Part shown: one piece after another, positions 49,101-62,780 of the stretch | How positions within the stretch are numbered: the first letter of the stretch is position 1 | Layout of the letters: each line of letters begins with the position of its first letter | NCBI GenBank assembly: GCA_013399015.1 | Contig: VWZX01006105.1 | Span: forward strand, 310,001-374,000 | DNA from: Galbula dea | Taxonomy: Eukaryota > Chordata > Aves > Piciformes > Galbulidae | Direction: 5' to 3' | Length of the DNA: 64,000 bases | Program-made: the position numbers and the translations under genes | Notes under the pieces: model-generated | What the model was told of the DNA's origin: nothing | The model's input: the letters and a program-made list of their open reading frames with translations, nothing else | The model's database searches: none

Positions 49101-51900
49101 TTGGAAAATTCTAAGGCCATCTACAACCACCTCTGGAAAGCAGGGGAAGAGAACACCATGAAATGAACACCATTTGTTATGAACTGAACAGCCTTCTGTA
49201 TTCAAGACGGTCTGTCACCTAGGGATTAAAATGTCCCAGTGTTTTAGCTCTCTTTCCACTCCCGAGTCCAGCCATTGAACTCTTAAGGATTCGGCCCACA
49301 GTCACTGCCAGGGCGCTGTGTCTCTCCTCCCTGAAAGTGCTGTCAGAATGCAGGAAATAAGACACATGCTGGCCCATCCTGTACTCTACCCTTACTTCTA
49401 TTTTTTCCTTCTTTGCAGCTGCAAGATACAACTGAGCAAGTTAAATTCCACTTCCCTTGAACACGGAAGCAAGCAGTGCATTTTGTCACATGGTCACATC
49501 AGCAGACTGCAACAACAGGCACAGTCACCTGGTGAAACAATCCCCTGGGAGATTTGGAAGGAAGATTTCCTTAGGGCAGGTGACACTGGACATCTAGCAG
49601 CCCTCTACTTTTGTTCTGAGAATAACACCTATGTTGCAGGTCATGCTACCAGAAGCTGCACCCACCTGGGATGTAGCCAGCCCAAGATGAAAGGGATCCA
49701 AATCCAGAAGGGATGATTAGCTTTTACTGATGTTGTTGGGGACAGAGGTACCTGGGAACATGCTAGTTCCCCTTAGGTGTTCCATACTGCTTGGTAAAGT
49801 TAGGGAACTAAGAAAGTTAACCAGGTCAGGTTTGCATATGCTTTCTCCACAGAGATTAACTACTTGCCAAATATTCAGACCGGGTAACTGCTACCTGGAT
49901 TACCAAGGGTATGCAGCCCAAAAGAAAACAATTGCTTAGAGTTTCTGATAGATTGCATCACTCCCTGACAAAGCAGATGACAGAATAAGAACCATCAACA
50001 CATGATGTAAGCCTGTGCATAGTTTAGACAGTAGAGCTGAACCCATCATGGGTGGCTGAAGCAGAATAAACATTAATCCCCACTCTCCAGTTATAGGAGA
50101 GCAACCAGTTGTTTCTGAACTCCATAAGCATTTGTGGAATCCAGAAATGCCCCCAAATAACCTTCCCTTTCTTAGGACACAGGACAAGGATCCAGCCCTG
50201 CTCTAAAATGTAAATTTGACCAAAGCTAATTTTACCCCAGCATCTAGCTATGAGCTCATTGTCCTACCAGCATACAAGTTTAGCCTCATGCTGCTGCATA
50301 TTTTATGACCAAGTGCAACTTGGAGCAGAGCCTGTATCATCCGTCAGGGGTGCTGCTATGTGGTAAAAAAATCCATCATCTGTTGTATTTAACTATAAAG
50401 TTCTGTTGAAAATCAGGTTCCTTCTAACAAAAATGGTCAGGTATTACTAAGATATGTGGAAAGATTAGGCATCCAAAATATTGCAACATAATAGTGTACA
50501 AGAGCATGAAATTCCTGAAGCAACCAAACAGGAATATAATCCAGGGAAGAGAACACAAATTATTCAAATTTTCACACTATTCCAGTCAGCCATGCATACA
50601 GTTCTGACTCAAGAGCAAACATTAAAAAGCAGAAGCCATGTGAGACCATACAAATCCAATTGTACATCTCCCAAGGGAGGTCATTACAACAGTGTCAAAC
50701 AGGCCTTAAGCAGGAAGAATGAATAGGTGGGGGAAGATATGGCAACAGGGGAAAACAGTGCTGGTAGGAAAGGCCACCAATAACAACAGGTTCCATCAAC
50801 ATGCACAGCCTCCAAACTGAACTGTGACCCTGAGGTTTTTAAGGGGGAAAATTATAGTCCCTATCAAAAGTTAATAAGGTAGTGCAAAAATAATGACAGC
50901 ATATTCAAATATCCAGTGCAGGGCCCACTTCTGTGTGCCATTAGAAGATTACACTCCTCCTTGTCTTCCTAGGTTCATAACTAAACCAGTTAATTTTAGA
51001 CATAATTGCAAACAAGCAGACAGACTCATAACTACACCTCTAAGAAAGCTGGGAGATGGCAAAAATTACCAGGGCTTATTCAAGGTACTAAACCTGGCCA
51101 TGGATTATATATTAAATAAAGGTTGCCTTCAGTGCCTTCAGAAAATGATTATTCAACACAGCGATGATGTTTTGCCTAATTGTGTAATTAAGTTTTATCT
51201 TACTACATAGTAAAGCTTAGACCAAAATGTTAGTGTAAGAAGATCACAGAGCTTTAATGATGGGCTGAAATTTGGAAAAGGCAGGCATGTATTAATATCT
51301 GACTTCAGAAAGCATGCAAGTGGTTTCAAAACACTATGCTTGTCTTCTATATGAGATAACAGATAGACTCAACAGCCTTTATTTCATTGGTGGTAGATCA
51401 GCAAATTAGTCTCTAAATTAAGGATCCAATTAATCTGTATTAAATAATTCGTCAATACAAATAAAATCATTGCAATTTAAGACAATCGTGTCTGTGGGTG
51501 TTTTTTCTCTTACTACCATATAGAATAGGGGGTTTTATCAATGCCCAAATTGCAGCTTCCTTAAAATGGGAGGTATCCAACATTCAGATCTCCTAGCAGA
51601 CCTCCCTCTCGTACAGATGCATAAAAACGCTTCTTTATCTTTCGTGAAAATAACTTTTTTCTTGAGACAGGAACTACAAATTCTACTCCTCCCATTCACA
51701 CTGGAGAGAACGTTACTCCCTAAACAGCACCACTTAATCCAAAAACAAACAGTAAGATATCTAAAATATCCCTTAGTTTACTAAGGGATGTATGACAGAT
51801 AGAGAGTATCTCCCTGGGACAAAGAAGGGAGGGTGAATTCAAAGGGACTGTATTCAAACAGGTCTAGCTCATCTCTCAGTACCATGGTCAAATTTATTAG
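46119..51900. other. Unique noncoding sequence
   Basis: A long stretch without recognised repeats. Frames at 48,066-48,398, 49,318-49,716 and 50,893-51,210 (105-132 codons, plus) show no domains I recognise and no convincing exon boundaries. The absence of repeats over nearly 6 kb is ordinary for a bird genome. No gene is called. Confidence 0.5.
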
Positions 51901-54900
51901 TGTTTCCATAGGGGGGGGAAAAAAACTGCCACAAAGACACCCCAGGCTGGAATGTAGCAGAACTGATTCCCACAAGCCTGGAAATATTGCTGCTTTTCAT
52001 GATGGAGCTGTTAATCAGATAATAAAGTAACTTTTGAATGTATTTTGCACTCAGTGATGAGTTCTAGCAGTAACCTCAGTGTGAGCAGCCTTCCCTGGTA
52101 ATAGGGCTGTGGAAATATTGCTGGAGGCAGGTCTTGCACTGCTTTCTTTTGTCTCTCCACTTAAGTCTTTGCAGAAAAGATACTACCAGAAGCAGAGAAA
52201 GGCTGTAAAACTGAAGGCATCCTTTTAAATCAAAAGGCTTTTAATGGTCGTATTAAAGGGGCTATCTGTGTTCCTAACAGTGACCATAGCAATTACACAG
52301 AGAAAACATCTAAGCAGGTGCATAATTTAAAAAGAAAAGGGGCATCCCTCCCTCGTTAGGAGCAGTCTGGCTCTGTATGTCAGTAGGTCTGCTTGACTAA
52401 AGAAGGAGAAAAAATGAGGGCAGAGTGAAAGGAGAAGGAGTGGGGCAGGATAGAAAAGAAGATGAGATGAAAGTATGGGCAGCAGAAAAAAAAGCAGTGA
52501 AGGAGGATGAAAGAGATGACACTGACTTGGACAAGGGGTGAACCACAAAGCTAGTCATTGCCAGTGTCCAGGAACAAAAATAACTCGTTTGTCCACCAGC
52601 AGCAGAGCAGCTGCCAGTGTGGCAGAATGGGGTCTTCCCCACACTTCTCTGCACGGCACATCCCCAGCCCTCTTCTAGATCTGCCCCTTTCACTGTGCTC
52701 TGTGACAAAACTTAGGGTGTTCTTGCAGTCCCTGTGGTTGTGGTTAGGGAACTGCTGCATGTTGGGTCTCAATAGAAAAAGTATTTTAATACACAAAAAA
52801 CAGGAAACTCAAGCACGTTTTGGATCTAATTCAATTTCAGTTCCCCGATTCCTTTATTTTCTATGGACAAAAGACATGTAACAAAATTATGAACTGGGAT
52901 GTGAAGAAAGCAGAACTGTGCCCATGACAGCTAGAGCTGGCTCATTATGTGAAAACTGAAGCCATGCAAAATATAAATTCAGAGCAGATTAAAACACCTC
53001 TCATCCAAAGACCAGTTAGGACCAGCCAAGCAAACCCCAGCACCTTGACAGAGTGAGCAGAACACGTATGAATCGACACAGGTCATGGTTTCACAAGTGT
53101 AGACCTGATTATGAAGAAATGCAAATACTCTTCATTTTAAGCTGAAAGCAACCTCTAGTCTACGAATCTCCAGAGATAAGGTAGAAGGTACCAGTTCAAT
53201 GTCAGCCTCCCTACACTATCTTTGAAAGAGCGTCAGCGCATTTTAGTGCTAATGTACTGAAGTATGACACTAGCTCAAGATAACCACATTCTATTGAGAA
53301 ACATAACAATAGAAATAATGGAATAAGCACTTCATGCAATTTGCTAGGAATGTACTTTGGACATCAACAGCCAAAACAAACTAAAATGGCAAATGCTAAG
53401 GACTATTTTGAAAAGATCTGCAAACAGGCTCAGCAGCTTTACAGGGGGTCATATTTTCCACAAGGATAAACTGTCCTTGAACAATATTTTCAGTGTTCTG
53501 GGCACTAACGTGCTTTCTTTTCATATGGATTGTTCTCACCTCCGCTCCTTCTCCTTGAACAAATATTTACCGTCACCAATAAAATTCTGCTCTCCATTTA
53601 TGAGTTAAATAGCATTACATTCCCACATGCTGTTTTATATACCCATATACAGAGCACATGTGCCAGAGAAAATGACATCTCTAAACTTTGTCTGCTGCAA
53701 TTATTTTTAAGCAATCACTTTCACTGTAAATTTCATTCCCGAATCATCAATACATTTAATTCACTGTGGTATTAGATCTGTGAGTGAGAGGAATGAAGCA
53801 TTCAGCGCAAGAAAGGAGGTGACATATTTCCCCAGAGATAAAGCATTCCTGTGAGTATGTGAAGGAATGACGCCTGATGCAATGCCTGTAAGCATGGGAG
53901 TAAACACATCATCTTCACAGGGAACTACTGACATGTTTAGTTTTAATAAAGCAACCAAAAATATTCTTACTGAATTATTCATACACTTCTAAATGTGTTC
54001 AAAGGTTTTACCAGGTCAGAGCTTAAGTGTGCAAATTACAGCCTGTGAGATGCCAGCAGACTATTAGTGATAAGCACGCTGGGCTACTACCTGTTATTCA
54101 GTCATTATTCCCCTATTGTAATTTGCTGTTCATCTCAAAAATTTCAGTAAAGCAGTCAGAAATGGAAAGAATCCTTAAGTGTGAAGCAAGAACATCCAGC
54201 ACAAACTATGTATGAAAAAAATAGGTAACAATTTTGCAGGTTAACTTGCATAAATCAACCACATCACCTAAACCTCTTCTGTTTTTCACAAGGGGGGGGA
54301 CACACCCTTGGCACACTGGGGCCCACCAGTGTTTCTGCTGTTTATATAGCTCTGGGGAAGTCAGGGACCATGCTCCATATGTGGGTCCTTTTTGCTGAAT
54401 TCCCCTCCAGGAGCGCTGGGGTGAAGAGGAACACATCTCTCGTGAACACCTGCAACCAGCAGTTCCTTCCTCAGGCACTTAAATAGTTTTTCCTCACGCT
54501 ACAGTAAAACAAGATACCGGCTGTTCCCCTTCATACATCCCAAAATATAAACAATGGTACTAATGAGAAAGAAAGTAAGAGCACCAGTAGGTTCCTCTGG
54601 GATGCAAAAGCAGAGATACATAAAGCATTAACATCTATGATGGACTTGAGTTTAATCTGCAAATCCCAACTGGTCTGTGGTGCCCTCCAGAAGAGGCTGA
54701 GGGTCAGGCTGTGTGACATGCTTGAGGTCTACCACACACTTGTACTCAAATACCTTATTCAGAGTTGTTCCTAGCCTTGTGGATCTCTGTTAACTCTTTG
54801 GTCTTTACAAGGGAGGCTCAGTGGCCACAGATCATCAGAGACAACCTTTTGGATGGTCCCCTGGTGGAGGAAGAGATGCACCCACACAGACAGCAACCTG

Positions 54901-55595
54901 GATAGATTTTGTCAGCATGCACAGTTTCCTAACAACTTGATTAGGACTGGACCTAACCTGGTTTAGAGCCTAGATAAGACTGCAGTTTGAAATTATTAGC
55001 ATAGATATGCTTTATTTTCTATTTTACATTTATGCTGGTTGTGGACAAGCTTTGGTTTGAGTCAGTGTAACCAGACTTCAGGACACGGTGATGGCTACAA
55101 GGCAACCATCAGGCTGAGCCCGGTGGCAAAGGAACCACTGACTTCCCTGTGGGTGGAAAGAAGAGAAATTTATCAGCACAGGCCCTTGGTCAAAGCAGAA
55201 GAGGGTGGGAATTCCCTTCCAAAACAGAGACATCTGTCCAGTGTGAGGAAGGACATGTTAAACAGCCCATGCTACCTGTTTGGGTACTAGGATATGCACA
55301 CCATACAGTAAAGCACTCGGTGTCAAATGTCCAAAAGCACACTGGAAACAGCAAGAACCACTGGCTTTGGCACACATGTAAAGCACATATGCCTTGCCTG
55401 CCCAGAATAGCAAGAGATGTAACAAAATGCTGGACTGCCACGAGTGGTGGTGAGAGGCATGGGAAGATGCTGCACTGCTGGGCATTAAAAAAAGGATACA
55501 ATCCCATGTGCTGAGCAAAAAAGAAATCCAGATGGTTTCCTGATAATCTTGACAGTGAGAATTTCAGATCCATCAGATCAAGAAAGGGGAACTAC
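51901..55595. other. Unique noncoding sequence
   Basis: Contains short G-runs followed by A-runs (about 51,911 and 54,293) and a purine-rich stretch at about 52,395-52,520 that makes Ser/Leu/Phe-rich reverse frames. A reverse frame at 53,761-53,982 is not recognised. No gene or mobile element is supported. Confidence 0.5.
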
Positions 55596-56032
55596 ATTGA
55601 ATCATTTAGGTTGGAAAAGACCTTTAAGATCACCGAGTCTAACCATAAGCCTAACACTGCCAAGTACACCACTAAACCAGGTCGCTAAGCCTGATTTACA
55701 GGCTTCTACACATCTTTTTAATACCTCCATGGACAGTGGCTCCAACACTTCCCTGGGCAGCCTGCTCCAATGCTTGACAACCTTTTTGGTGAAAAAATTT
55801 TTCCTAATATCCATTCTAAATCTCCCCTGGCACAATTTGAGGCTGTTTCCTCTCCTCCCATCACTTGTTACTTCGGAAAGAGAGACCAACAGCCATATTG
55901 CTACAACCTCCTTTCAGGTTGTTGGAGAGAGGGAAAAGGTCTACCCTGAAACTACTTTTCTCCAGACTAAACCCCAGTTCCCTCAGCCACTCCTCACAGT
56001 ACTTGTTCTCTAGACCTTTCACCAGCTTGAGC
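55596..56032 (-). mobile_element. CR1 3' end fragment, reverse strand
   Basis: Minus-strand text gives the CR1 C-terminus and 3' UTR. 'SEVTSDGRRGNSLKLCQGRF' is followed by 'DIRKNFFTKKVVKHWSRLPR' and 'EVLEPLSMEVLKRCVEACK' in one open frame (55,602-55,889), the usual 'QVTSDRTRGNGLKLRQGRF...RLPREVVE' text of avian CR1. The end nearest 55,596 ('aatgattcaatg') is a degraded terminal repeat. The element is about 440 bases long and 5'-truncated in the region just after the RT domain. Confidence 0.93.
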
Positions 56033-57399
56033 CGAGTCATATCACAACATTTAGGAGACTTTGTTCACTGGGTTGCTAGGCTGTCAGGTGTTTTTTGCTC
56101 TTAGCAGCAAGTGTTTTCTCTACTAACATCTGTATGACAAGTAATTTGATATTTAAAAGCTTTGTCATCTGAAACCTTATCTGTCTCATTTGAGCAGATT
56201 TACCTCCTATCAGACACCGAAGATCTTTACTTTTACTTTAAGATTACTGCATTACCAAACTTGTAACCCCTGCTTTACCGAGAAAACATCTTTTTATCTA
56301 TAATTTGGCCACTATCAAGCAATTATCAACAATAGCACAGTACAAGTCACCCCCGTCTGCACATCATACAATACATAAAATGTCTTTTTTAACTAGTCCC
56401 CAGTTAAGCCACAGTGGTTTCAGGGGCTTTTCCAGCACTTCTGAGAAGAGACAGTAGGCTGAATTAGACAGCAGTGGCACGCACCCAGTGCATAGGTGAG
56501 AGAAGAGACTGCTACCTTCATTTTTGCCCAGCATCACCATACACCTTACACTTTCCAGTCTCTGTGACTAAGATTGCTTTGATTTTTCATAAAAGTGATG
56601 CTATTGGACAACTATTAGGAAGTCATTAAGTATTGTAAATAACTAAAATAGATATACTGTTCTCAAAATACAGTGAATAATTGCAATTTGTGATGCATGA
56701 GCTTTGCTGTGCTGGGTATGTTAACTTACTAAATTGCAAAATTAATTTAGCCACAAAGGGTCTCCCAGTCAACTGTGCCAATTAGCATGGTTCTGTTGCA
56801 ATGCTTTATACTTCAATACTGCCTTTAATCAGTGGATCTCAAAATACATTCGGGATCCATAATTAATAAGATGCACTATATCTCCTTGAGCTATGCAAGT
56901 ATGATTGTATCATTCACTGGACTACTCTCATTGCACTTTTCCACATCTGTAACACTGTTGAGTGGGCTCATGTAATAGCAATATTGCCTTGTTTACAGTT
57001 TGCAAATGTGCTTGTCACACAAACATGCAGATATACATGTGTCTCCAGCATTGTTCTTTCCCTGTCTGTGCAGGTAGAAGAGATACTTGCTGGTGGGAGG
57101 ACATAAAACTTGTGACACTCCTTTCCCAGATGTCTATTTCTTGCAGTTTTCCAGCATGATCCTCCAAAAGAGGAGCAGCAACAGAACTGAAATGTGAATG
57201 TGTCTGCATACACATGTGGATGCATAAGCTGCAAATCAGTACATCACACTGCAGAATCATGTTAACACCTGAGAAGCAGACAGGTAAGTCTAAAATTTAC
57301 CATGTAGAAACAACTGCATACCTAACTTGTCTTGCTAGCCACACAAAATTATTCATGGTGAAAGAGATTTAAAAATTCAATTTTGTTTTAACCATGTAT
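56033..57399. other. AT-rich unique sequence
   Basis: No gene is recognised. 56,640-56,900 is AT-rich, and 'cagtggatctcaaaatac' near 56,833 resembles the 'catcagtagatctcaaag' block seen in the reverse MIR-like copy at 8.58 kb, so a remnant of that family may lie here. Confidence 0.45.
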
Positions 57400-57515
57400 T
57401 CTTATTTAAAGGTTAGAAGGAAAGTATTATTTTACAGATAGTGATCAGAAACACCAGGAGACTTACTTTCCCACAGTTGCATTGTAAGTTTGTGGCCATA
57501 CTAGCAATTGCATCC
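57400..57515 (-). repeat. MIR-like ancient SINE fragment, reverse
   Basis: 'attattttacagatagtgat' followed by 'caggagacttactttcccacagttgcattgtaagtttgtgg' matches the order of the MIR reverse complement (attttacagatgaggaaa, agattaagtgacttgcccaaggtcacacag, agtggc). Divergence is high. Confidence 0.5.
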
Positions 57516-60500
57516 ATTCAAATTACTATTAATTGTGTTTATAACATCAGTGCCTAAGATCTACTGAGAATGGAGCACCTTGGTCTTGCTATGCTTTGCA
57601 CACATTGAGCTGCAGCCAGGCCCTGCCAGGAGACACCACAGCCAAAACAAAGAATGACAGAGGAAAGGCTGGAGGAAACAAAGTAACAACCAGCAAGTTG
57701 TGAGATAGAAACAACTTCAGAGGAGGTCCATTCATGGGTTTTTAACAGGGTTTAGACAAAGTGGGGTGTGTGGAACTGAAAGAAACAAGGGACTGATGAG
57801 GAAAGATGTAAGGAGAAATAGGCCAGGAGAGCCAAAGATAAAACAGAGCAGACCAGGAGGAAAAATGAAGTGAAAGGACTGTGGGGAGTGGGAAGATGCA
57901 GACAGGAGACAAAGCTCCAACGAAAGAGGATGGGGGTGTAGAAAATCCTCCAGAAGTGCAGCAAGCTCTCACACCATCTAGTAGTCCCTATTTCAGCAAC
58001 TCTGGTAGCTGTTCCTCTCTGTGGTTCAGTGGAGACACCACTTGTGTCCTAACATCCTCTGAGCAGAAGAGCTCCCTGCACGACTCTGCACTGAGGGAAG
58101 GGGGAGGGATGGGCAGTGGCCAGAGCCCATCTACTTCCCCATCTCCTCAAAGCCAGCTCGGCCCCAGCTGCCTCTGCAGCTGCTCCGACAGCTAGAGAGC
58201 TCGGCCACAAGGCCAACCACAAGCCCAAACTTCTCTTGCTAGCTGGTTCACTACTTGCATCTCACACAACAGGCCTGTTGTGAGCACACTGCAAACACAT
58301 TGAACATTCCTGCTTCTCTTCCATATCCACACTATTTCCCTTTCTGGTTCACATAAGCAGAAATATATGCAACAGATGAGAGAGAAAAAGAGAGGAAAGA
58401 GGAGAAAAGATATATCTTCCTGGGTCACCACCTAGGTGGTTTTTAGGCAAGTGTGCTGACAAACACTATTAAAAGCTGTTCCTATTAAACCCAACAATCT
58501 GAAAGACAGGCTTCTATCTTCATTTTTTTTTCATGAAAGCTTTCAAAAAAACCAAAACTTAAGTCTACTCTACCAGAGGGTTAGGTCATGAACCCTTTTC
58601 CTGGAGATAAAATGACATGGGCATGGAGGAGATCACGGTTTATGACAGCTGGAAACAGAAGATGAAGGCACTGCCTCTTACCTCCATACCCCTGCCCCTG
58701 GTAGGAGGAAATGGAATTCGAGGGGATGGATGTACAACCATTTCTCATGGTATCTTGCCAATCCTCTGCCCCTGGGTCTATTATGATTAATGCTTATCCA
58801 CCACCTGGAGTCTTTGTTGGCTGTTCATACTGTTTTTCATGGCGAGTAACCATAGTAAGCATGTGTAATGATCTCCACCCACATTTCTGAAGAGTTCTGG
58901 AACCGGTGGAAAGATGAAGCAAAGTTAAACTGGGCCTCAGACTGCACCATGTAGCTGAGTCCCCTGTGGATCCACTCTCTGATGAAGGGCTCATAGCAAA
59001 TGTTTCTTTTCCCTTGCAAGTATATTAAGAGTAGCAGCAAGAACAGAATTACAGCAGGGTCATTTCTCAACAGGCAGCAGGTAAGAGAAGATGATATTTT
59101 CTGCTCCTAAGCAACACAATCTTGTTCAGCAGCAAGTTTCCAGAATCCTTTAGACACTATGAGACAGATCACTACCTCTGAAAGGGTGACCTTCAAATGA
59201 ATATCAAAGTTAGGACAACAGATTTCTGAAACATTTCAAACAGTTTCTCATGAGTCATCATTAAAAAGGCCATTTGTGGGTAAGAACAAAACCCTGAGTA
59301 AAGGTTAGCCCTCAACTGCTTTTGAAAAGCCATGTGCTGTGTTAAACAAAACCATTACAACACAAGCTGCAATCTATTTCCAACATCCAGAGCCAGAGAT
59401 CATATAAAACTATCAGATTAGATTTGTATTGCAAAGTTTCTACTAAAATAAAGTCACGCCTGATAACACTGATACAGTACACACTGTATGTAGGTAAATC
59501 AATATTATCATGAACCCTCTGAGTGCAATACTCAAGCAAGGTTTGGTAATCAAAGCAGACTGCATATCAGAAGTATTTATGACATCTTTAAACAATTGCA
59601 AGCCTAAAAGCTAGAGCCCTGATGATTCAAAGTACAAAAGCAGGATTTTGACAGCACTCCATGGAAAGAGAATTTTCTTTCTCCCTTTAGCACACCACCA
59701 TCAGATCCCCTGCATACAATCCAGCCCTACAACAAATATCCAGGCCACATACAGCACACATATGCACCCCTAGGCAACCACAGCTTCAGCTGTTGCAAAC
59801 TATCATTGCTTGCTTGACTTCAGCACAACTGTTTGCAGCATCTGAGTATCTGCCCAAGGAACAAATGCTATCAGAAACTGAAAAGCACCGGTTTTAAGGT
59901 AACTTTTGACAAATTAACAAGGTAGGTTTTTTAAATGAACATCCTTTAGTTCATGACAGGTTTTCAGCATTTTTATATAACAACAACCATTTAAGCTCAT
60001 CTGCAAAGTATTCAGGTCAATGCCAACTTGATGATCCTTGTGGGTCCCTTTCATGTCAAGATAGTCTGTGATTTTGTGAACACACAATATTGCCAGACAC
60101 TGGTGTTCAGGGCTTATAAATTATTACATTTAATTCACCAAACTAAAGGCCTAGAAACTCAGTTCAGATTTTAAGCTTCACCCCACAGAAGTGCAGATTA
60201 TGAGCTGGGGGTGAGACTGTAGTTGTGACTGAGGGCCTGACTTCACAAGAAGCCATACCAATTCTTAAGTCTACCTCCTCACCTAATTTTCCCAGACAGA
60301 CTCTTTGCTTCTATGCTGATGCTGCTGTGCATGTGATGATCAGGCTCTGGTTTAACAACAGTTTTCTTGTCTTTCTGTCCAGTCATTTAAGTGGCTAGGT
60401 CACTAGGGTCAGACATTGACTAAAGTTTACAAATTAAAATCTGCTATTAGTAGTCTGGGTGTTTGGGTTTGTTTGGTGTTTGTTTGTTTTTTAACTAAAC

Positions 60501-61515
60501 CAGTTCATAAGACACATCTACTCCTCTGTTCTTTCTCAAGAAATGTAGGCTCCTTAATTCACTAGATTTAGTTGAAAAACCCATAGCCTTGTGATGTATA
60601 CAGAGCACTACCAGCCAGAGAAGCACTGCTATTTCATGATGCATTAAGCAGCACCATTAGTGGGAACAACTTCTAGGTACAAACACTAAAAATCTTTACA
60701 AGCTGTGGTCACTTGCCCATTGAAGAAACTGGTGTCAGAGGATCCCCCCTTCATCTGGTTGCTATCATCCCTCTGAAAGAGGTAGTTGCCCCCACTGCAG
60801 AGCTCCTCTTCATTACTATTACAAAGGCTAGCAGGTTAATTCAACCCGATGAAAGCGCTTTACTTTAAGCTGGCTGGCATTGCCCTGAAGCAGATTCTCA
60901 GTGTCTCTTTCCAAATAGCTCTGTAGGGCAACAGCATTATAAAAAAATCATCCTGGTTTGGGTTAGAAGAGAACTGATTCTGTTTGATGACTCTTTTCCA
61001 GCCACAGCTCCTTTCAGTAACTGCATTTCCGAAGCTGGCAGTATGTTTTTCGGAAACCCTGAAACTGTAAGAAAAATCTCAACACAAATATAAATTGTCC
61101 TGTTCAATACTAGTATAATTGACTCCTTCATGTTCCCTCCCATCATTCTCCTTTTAATATTAGTCTTATGGAAAATGACACCAGGAAACTTCTGTTCAAC
61201 CTGGGCATATAAACCACCTCTGCATTACATGAACAAGCAAAGAGCTCCCTGATTTCAAATGGGAGTCTGCAAGACCAAGATAGATCAGTCCAACATAGTC
61301 CCTAGATTAGGTTCCCCACACCGTTTCACAGACATCCCTCAGCCATGACCTGCCTCTTCCCTGCTGGTGCAACCCTGGGTCTTTTCACACCAGAACACAA
61401 CACTTACGCCAAATTGTGAAGTGATTTTTACGAGGTGGAAAGGCACCAGCTAGGGGCTAAAGAAATGCCAATAAACTCCTCTGACTTGTAACAAAATAAC
61501 AGATTTAAGCTCAGG
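57516..61515. other. Unique noncoding sequence
   Basis: No mobile element is recognised. A reverse open segment at 58,837-59,070 is entered separately. The frame at 57,881-58,195 is Ser/Gly/Pro-rich low-complexity. No other gene-like feature is seen. Confidence 0.5.
58837..59070 (-). other. Reverse open segment, unrecognised, possible exon or old pseudogene
   Basis: About 78 codons are open on the minus strand, ending with TGA at the Tyr-Tyr-Gly-Tyr-Ser-Pro end. A pyrimidine-rich stretch followed by 'acttgcaag' near 59,020 could act as a splice acceptor, and a weak donor (TGG|GTGGAG) lies near 58,884. The part in between reads 'NICYEPFIREWIHRGLSYMV' and onward without low-complexity runs. 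I do not recognise the protein. It may be chance, a decayed pseudogene, or an exon. Confidence 0.15.
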
Positions 61516-61630
61516 TCAACCGAGGTGAAGGGCAAGTGCATTAATCGTCTGTATTAACGAGGCGCTGCGTGCCTGCAGCAGCACTCGATTTGGAAAGACT
61601 ACGTCTTGCTGTAAATAAGACAAATAAACA
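61516..61630. promoter_or_regulatory. CpG cluster with TAAT sites; candidate conserved regulatory element
   Basis: Seven or so CpG sites fall within about 110 bases, in a region where kilobases on either side have few. 'gcattaatcgtctgtattaacgagg' places two ATTAA/TTAAT homeodomain-type cores beside a CpG-rich 'ggcgctgcgtgcctgcagcagc' segment. It is not open enough for an exon and not a recognised repeat. Retained CpGs suggest constraint or lack of germline methylation. Confidence 0.3.
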
Positions 61631-61667
61631 GCAGCTACAACAGCAGATCTTCCCCCTCTTTGGGTTG

Positions 61668-61687
61668 GTTTTTTTTTTTTTTTTTTG
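61668..61687. repeat. Poly-T tract
   Basis: About 18 consecutive T, the longest homopolymer here, without a recognisable retroposon body on either side. Confidence 0.8.
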
Positions 61688-62780
61688 CTTTTCATTAAAC
61701 AAGTAATCTGATTTTTATTAAGTCCTCTTTAAAGTCCATATGGGCTAGCCTTTGTAACTGTGCCTTTTACACCACATATAGTCTCACACATACATTACAA
61801 TCTGATGAATGACTGGAGAGGAACTTCAGCCAGTTTTGTTCTTAAGTGATAATCGAAGAAATCCTCTGTCACATGTTGCAGCAGTGTGAGTTGGCCATAC
61901 CAGGACAAAGAGTCATGCAGATGTTACCCAAATGCTTCCATTAACTTAATCTTCCTCAGAAGAGCCCTTCTGCTGCCAAGTACTTAAGAGTGTCACTTGG
62001 GATTTAGATGCCATTTTTGTTCACTACTGAAGACTGGTCATGTGCAGGAATCTGCAGCCCTGATAACAGGGTTTACAGAATACCATGAAAATAGATCACT
62101 GGCTGTTGAAAACATTTTTAAAAAAGACAATGTTACCTTTTACTAGTCTTAAAGTGCTTTCTGGCAAAGAAGGCTCAATGGCTGTTTATTCTGTTATGTT
62201 TCATGGAACAGCAGCTTAGAACAAAAGAAAGATCATCATAATTAGCTGAGATGCTGACAACATGATATAAGAGTCTAGATCACTAAATATTTTCCTTCAC
62301 ATCATTTTGAAAAATAAAACCATATTTTGTGATCAGAAAATGCATCAGACTTTTCAATTGTCTTGGCATATCCTGTTAGCTCAGTAATGAAATCAGTTTT
62401 ACTTTTTTTCCTTTTTTTACCTCAGTTGTTTTGTGGGAAGATGTAGTAGTATAAAATAGCAGGAAATATGAAATAGCATGAGCAAATTTAACTTGAAAAG
62501 TTCAGTATATGTTTTAGAGGAAAGATTAACAAGACCTATTTTTTTTCAACTATCTTTTTATCTCCATTTTCTTCATCCTGTATTTGCTTCAGCCAAGCAA
62601 TTCCAACAGTTCAGAAGGACAGATGTTCTATCTCACTCTATTCTCAGACAAGTCACTGTAAAAATCACATCTCTTTTGAAACATTAGCACAAGAGTTTAA
62701 AGACCATCAGAAGTTTTAAAGAAGAATTGCGGAGGAATAATTAGCTTTATGTTTGGATCTAGTTTTTATGCTGGATTTTT
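61688..62780. other. Unique noncoding sequence
   Basis: AT-rich unique DNA with short T-rich patches (62,404-62,420). No gene or repeat is recognised. Confidence 0.5.

Noticed and set aside
52327..52708. Overlapping Ser/Leu-rich reverse frames that could look like a signal-anchor protein
   Set aside because: Produced by a purine-rich low-complexity stretch (GAGA-type) on the plus strand.
57752..57972. Leu/Ser/Phe-rich reverse frames resembling membrane proteins
   Set aside because: They arise from purine-rich plus-strand sequence, and three overlapping frames show the same bias. This is a composition artefact.
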